Both the position numbers and the translations under genes were made by a program. From Stentor roeselii (lineage: Eukaryota > Ciliophora > Heterotrichea > Heterotrichida > Stentoridae), in NCBI GenBank assembly GCA_006503475.1, contig RSEH01000104.1, positions 62,001-126,000 on the forward strand: a DNA stretch of 64,000 nt, in the 5' to 3' direction. Below are positions 61,011-64,000 of this stretch, in pieces (the stretch's first letter is position 1; each line of letters begins with the position of its first letter). A model generated the notes under the pieces. The model did no database searches and was not told the origin of the DNA. It saw only the letters and a list, made by a program, of their open reading frames with translations.

Positions 61011-64000
61011 ATGAGTGATCAATATCAAAGAAGCTTACCCAAATCCGATCTAGAAAAAATCACCTCTTTGAAATATGAAGAACTCCAGAAAGTCAGCGCA
61101 GCATGTTTCAAAGCAACTCAAAAATACCATCATTTATTCCAAGTCAGCCTAAGCTGGGAAGACGCTTTTCTATTGACATTACTCGGAGATTATTCCGGTT
61201 ACGACGTCTCCTTGCTCAATTTTTTCAGAAACTCAAGAACTCTCTCAGAAGTGAGCCCGATATGGGACGTAAGTCTAAGCACAAGAGCCAGTGACTTTAT
61301 CAGAAATCAAAACGAAAAATATTCTTACATTTACTTCATCCTTGACTTGATAAAAGGAAGATTTCAAATGACTTACGAGTCTGACTTTTACCTTTTAATC
61401 AACTCTTCACTTGCTCCCAGTAATGAACTTTGTGGACTGGTTTTAATTGAGACTTACCCGGAATTCGCTTTGAAGATCTTAGTGAGTCTTTTTAAGGAAG
61501 ATGAAGTGAACAATTCAATTAACCAGTTTTGCTCGGTTGATAGAAATATCAGTAAATTTAAGAATGTTGAATTTGAAGGAAGATATTTTCAAGTCTCGCA
61601 AGATTCGCTTATGATTCATTATCCTGGATCGATTTGTGGAATGAGAGATTTGATGAGGGTTTCTAGCTTTCAGGGAAATGGGGGATTATTTGGAAATATA
61701 TCAGGTGATGTTAAAGAGAAAAATGAAGCTCCAGATGTGATTGTTATTCCAGCCAAGCAGTCGCAGGATGAGTGGGTCCAGCCAGGTGAGGACTACGGAA
61801 ACCCTTATTTTAAGAACCTTCATGAAAAAAGGCAATATTTGGACCCAGGTCTTCCTTTTACACCTTTAGATGAAGTAGAAAATCAGTTCAGTGAGGATTT
61901 GATCAACTTCAAGTATAACTTGATGAAAAATAATCGTGAAAAGTATCTGAGGTCTGTGGGACTTGGTAGAAGGGATTTGACTACTTGGACCAACTTGTTG
62001 GTTGACTGGCATATGAGAGACTTCAGTGGGCAGATTGGAAAATACGATATTTATGAGAACTCTGGACTTTTATGGAGAATTTCTATTGGCGGGGAACTGC
62101 TGAGTGTACTTAAACAAATTGATGAAAATGAATTTATCCATTATTTCACATTGTTTATACGATTTGGACTTGGTTTCGTCATTCAAGATGTTGAGATGTT
62201 TTACCTTATTAATGAAAAAGCTAATGATGACTTCATTTTTTCTATTGTGCCTTTGAATGGAACTAACCTCAAGTCAGTATTAGTCGCTCTGTACGTCGAA
62301 TTTGATGAAAAACAGAACTTTTCATATAAAATCAACTTTTCTGACTTCTGCAATGACCAAGACCTGCTTCAAAAAATCGACAGTATCAGAAAAGAGTCGT
62401 CATATGTGAAAATTTTTCAAAATTTCGGAAAACAAGGAATGAAATCTCTTGTTTTAATTCAAAAAAACCAGAAAATCATTCCAGTGATGAACTTAAACAC
62501 GATAAAACCTTCATCAAAGAAGAAAAACATCCACTTTTTATACAGTCTGATGAAATCTCAGGCAGATGCCAACATCCTCCTTCAAGATAGCAATAAAAGG
62601 AACCATTATTCAACCAAGGTTAAGCTAAACAACGAATTTCAAAATGAAGCTGTTTATTTATTTACTTTTTCTGTTGAAATCCCAGAAAAGAGCGAATACT
62701 TGATTCAGATGAGCATCAACCTCGAAAAGCGAAACATTCAGTACTATGAAAATTTGACTGAAAAAAGAACGATTCCTGAAAGTCCAGATTCATTTTTATT
62801 TAATGTTGAATTCAAGAAACACGCTAAGGACTTTTCAAAAGAACAACCTCCTGGAAAGCCATTAAAAGACATATTTGCCCAGTTTTTTTATTACTTAAGT
62901 TTCATCAGGCAAAATTCAAGAGAGGACCTTTTTGAGTATCTTGTCAATTCTTTTGTTTCAGTCTGTGTAAAGCTGAAGGAGAACTTTTCAAAAGATTTTC
63001 AATTTTACGTTTTACAAGAAGTAGACCGTGAGTTCGAAGTGATTTCAAATGACAACTTAGAAAGATTTTACTGTCTTTTATGCATTTTATCAGTAACTGA
63101 AGCTTATCCTATTGAAATGAATTTAAATGACAACAGTCTCAAGAAATTGATTGAAATAATCACCTCAAGTAACGGGAAGTACCTGATAGTCCTTCGGCCG
63201 AAGACTCATTTCGATTCAGCTGTCAAGGGAATAGTGAAGTCTTTTTTCGTCTTGAAAAATAAAGGATTAGACTTCAGGTACTTATTCGACAATTTTTATG
63301 ATTATAACTATTTGAGGGTCGCACTGAAGACTTATCTCGAGCTTCATAAAGAAAGAAACTTGAAAGTTGACCAAAATGACTTCGACTGTATTTTGACTTA
63401 CTCTCAGTTATTCACTCATAAGCAAACTGAAATGCTTTTGAAGTACATCATTGAGATGATCAAAGAACCATTGAGGCTACTTGCTTTGTTTTCTCATAAT
63501 TGCTTTCTTAATAAGCCGCTTAGTGAAAAACAGAAAGCTTTGAATGAGTCGATTAAGTCGTTCAGGCCGAATATTTCTGATTTAATTGAGTTTTTGAGGA
63601 CTGTTAAAGAAAAATACTCTTTTAATCATTTAATTGATATTAGAGAAGTTTCGAAAATGATTGAGGAAGTTTTGATGAATAAGGAAAGTATTACCAGGCA
63701 GAATCTTTCGAAAATTAAGGAAATTTTTGAGTTTCTTATTTCTGAGAATAATGTTTTTCAAATTGATATGAAGTTAAAGGCGAATAATTTGATGAACTTC
63801 TTTACTTTTAGTGAGTGTTTACCTGTTTTTTCCTTGATTCCGAATGATATTCCTGAACTTTTTCAGAGCTGGATGAGTCGATCTGCCTTTTCAATCACTA
63901 ACAAGCAAGCTCTTCAACAAATAGAGAAAGAATTCGAGTCAATCCCCAAAAAATTCCAAGATACTCTCGCCCCTCTAGTCCTAACAAAGATAAATCACAC
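61011..64000 (+). CDS. Large unrecognised protein, 5' part (>=996 codons)
   Basis: Starts MSDQYQRSLPKSDLEKITSL in the context AATAAAAATGAG and stays open to the window end, so the C-terminus is missing. There is no signal peptide or membrane segment. The N-terminal ~300 residues are mixed alpha/beta; later parts are mostly helical with regular hydrophobic spacing (LKKLIEIITSSN, LLKYIIEMIKEPLRLLALF), suggesting a helical scaffold. No catalytic motif seen in the part present. I do not recognise the family; a giant ligase or scaffold is possible but unsupported. Confidence 0.8.
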   Translation, partial: MSDQYQRSLPKSDLEKITSLKYEELQKVSAACFKATQKYHHLFQVSLSWEDAFLLTLLGDYSGYDVSLLNFFRNSRTLSEVSPIWDVSLSTRASDFIRNQNEKYSYIYFILDLIKGRFQMTYESDFYLLINSSLAPSNELCGLVLIETYPEFALKILVSLFKEDEVNNSINQFCSVDRNISKFKNVEFEGRYFQVSQDSLMIHYPGSICGMRDLMRVSSFQGNGGLFGNISGDVKEKNEAPDVIVIPAKQSQDEWVQPGEDYGNPYFKNLHEKRQYLDPGLPFTPLDEVENQFSEDLINFKYNLMKNNREKYLRSVGLGRRDLTTWTNLLVDWHMRDFSGQIGKYDIYENSGLLWRISIGGELLSVLKQIDENEFIHYFTLFIRFGLGFVIQDVEMFYLINEKANDDFIFSIVPLNGTNLKSVLVALYVEFDEKQNFSYKINFSDFCNDQDLLQKIDSIRKESSYVKIFQNFGKQGMKSLVLIQKNQKIIPVMNLNTIKPSSKKKNIHFLYSLMKSQADANILLQDSNKRNHYSTKVKLNNEFQNEAVYLFTFSVEIPEKSEYLIQMSINLEKRNIQYYENLTEKRTIPESPDSFLFNVEFKKHAKDFSKEQPPGKPLKDIFAQFFYYLSFIRQNSREDLFEYLVNSFVSVCVKLKENFSKDFQFYVLQEVDREFEVISNDNLERFYCLLCILSVTEAYPIEMNLNDNSLKKLIEIITSSNGKYLIVLRPKTHFDSAVKGIVKSFFVLKNKGLDFRYLFDNFYDYNYLRVALKTYLELHKERNLKVDQNDFDCILTYSQLFTHKQTEMLLKYIIEMIKEPLRLLALFSHNCFLNKPLSEKQKALNESIKSFRPNISDLIEFLRTVKEKYSFNHLIDIREVSKMIEEVLMNKESITRQNLSKIKEIFEFLISENNVFQIDMKLKANNLMNFFTFSECLPVFSLIPNDIPELFQSWMSRSAFSITNKQALQQIEKEFESIPKKFQDTLAPLVLTKINH

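Overview
The window looks like somatic (macronuclear) DNA of a heterotrich ciliate, most likely Stentor or a close relative. The signs are an AT-rich, gene-dense layout, nearly intronless genes, and one clear 15-nt intron (3851-3865) inside a kinase catalytic loop. Long reading frames use TGG for Trp, and TAA, TAG and TGA all act as stops (TGA ends the PRP4 kinase at 4465-4467). Blepharisma, which reads TGA as Trp, is therefore unlikely. Genes lie on both strands and are packed tightly: several head-to-tail pairs are 3-18 bp apart, one pair overlaps by 11 bp, and two divergent pairs have start codons only 10 and 21 bp apart.

Layout. 1-8.4 kb: end of a FAAH-type amidase, an MFS sugar transporter, PRP4-type splicing kinase, a Rab GTPase, ribosomal protein eL34 and small unknown or coiled-coil proteins. 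8.6-14.1 kb: a secreted ML-domain protein, a 1.15 kb gene-poor stretch, an IQ-motif protein divergent from a DHHC palmitoyltransferase, and a Myb protein. 14.4-21.7 kb: two tandem giant WD40-TRP-like channel fusions. 21.7-28.4 kb: coiled-coil and PH-like proteins and a divergent kinesin. 28.4-31.1 kb: AT-rich DNA with a GC-richer structured element and two small tandem C2H2 zinc-finger genes. 31.1-32.4 kb: two tandem glutathione peroxidases with in-frame TGA at the catalytic position and a SECIS-like hairpin 3-5 nt after each stop. 33-40.3 kb: a START-domain protein, an LRR/IQ protein, a coiled-coil protein and a cyclic-nucleotide-binding protein. 40.9-43.1 kb: a pseudokinase joined to an HExxH domain. 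43.2-48.7 kb: a decayed gene, a histidine-less HPt-like protein and coiled-coil proteins. 48.7-49 kb: a 10-bp phased A-tract repeat. 49-53.1 kb: cohesin loader SCC2/NIPBL with a PHD finger. 53.2-64 kb: a yellow/MRJP-family protein, a dual-specificity phosphatase, a polytopic membrane protein, a degenerate small GTPase, a SEL1L/Hrd3-like protein, and the first ~1000 codons of an unrecognised large protein.

Many products (LRR-IQ, IQ, kinesin-like and numerous coiled-coil proteins) suit a large ciliated cell with an elaborate cortex; the WD40-channel pair and cNMP-binding protein suggest signalling. The best-supported discovery is the pair of UGA-recoded selenoproteins with base-pair-supported SECIS elements. 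Other points of interest are the pseudokinase-HExxH fusion, the WD40-TRP fusions, alternating GT/AC strand-skew blocks inside single reading frames, and the structured element at 28440-28533. No viral or transposon fossils were recognised.
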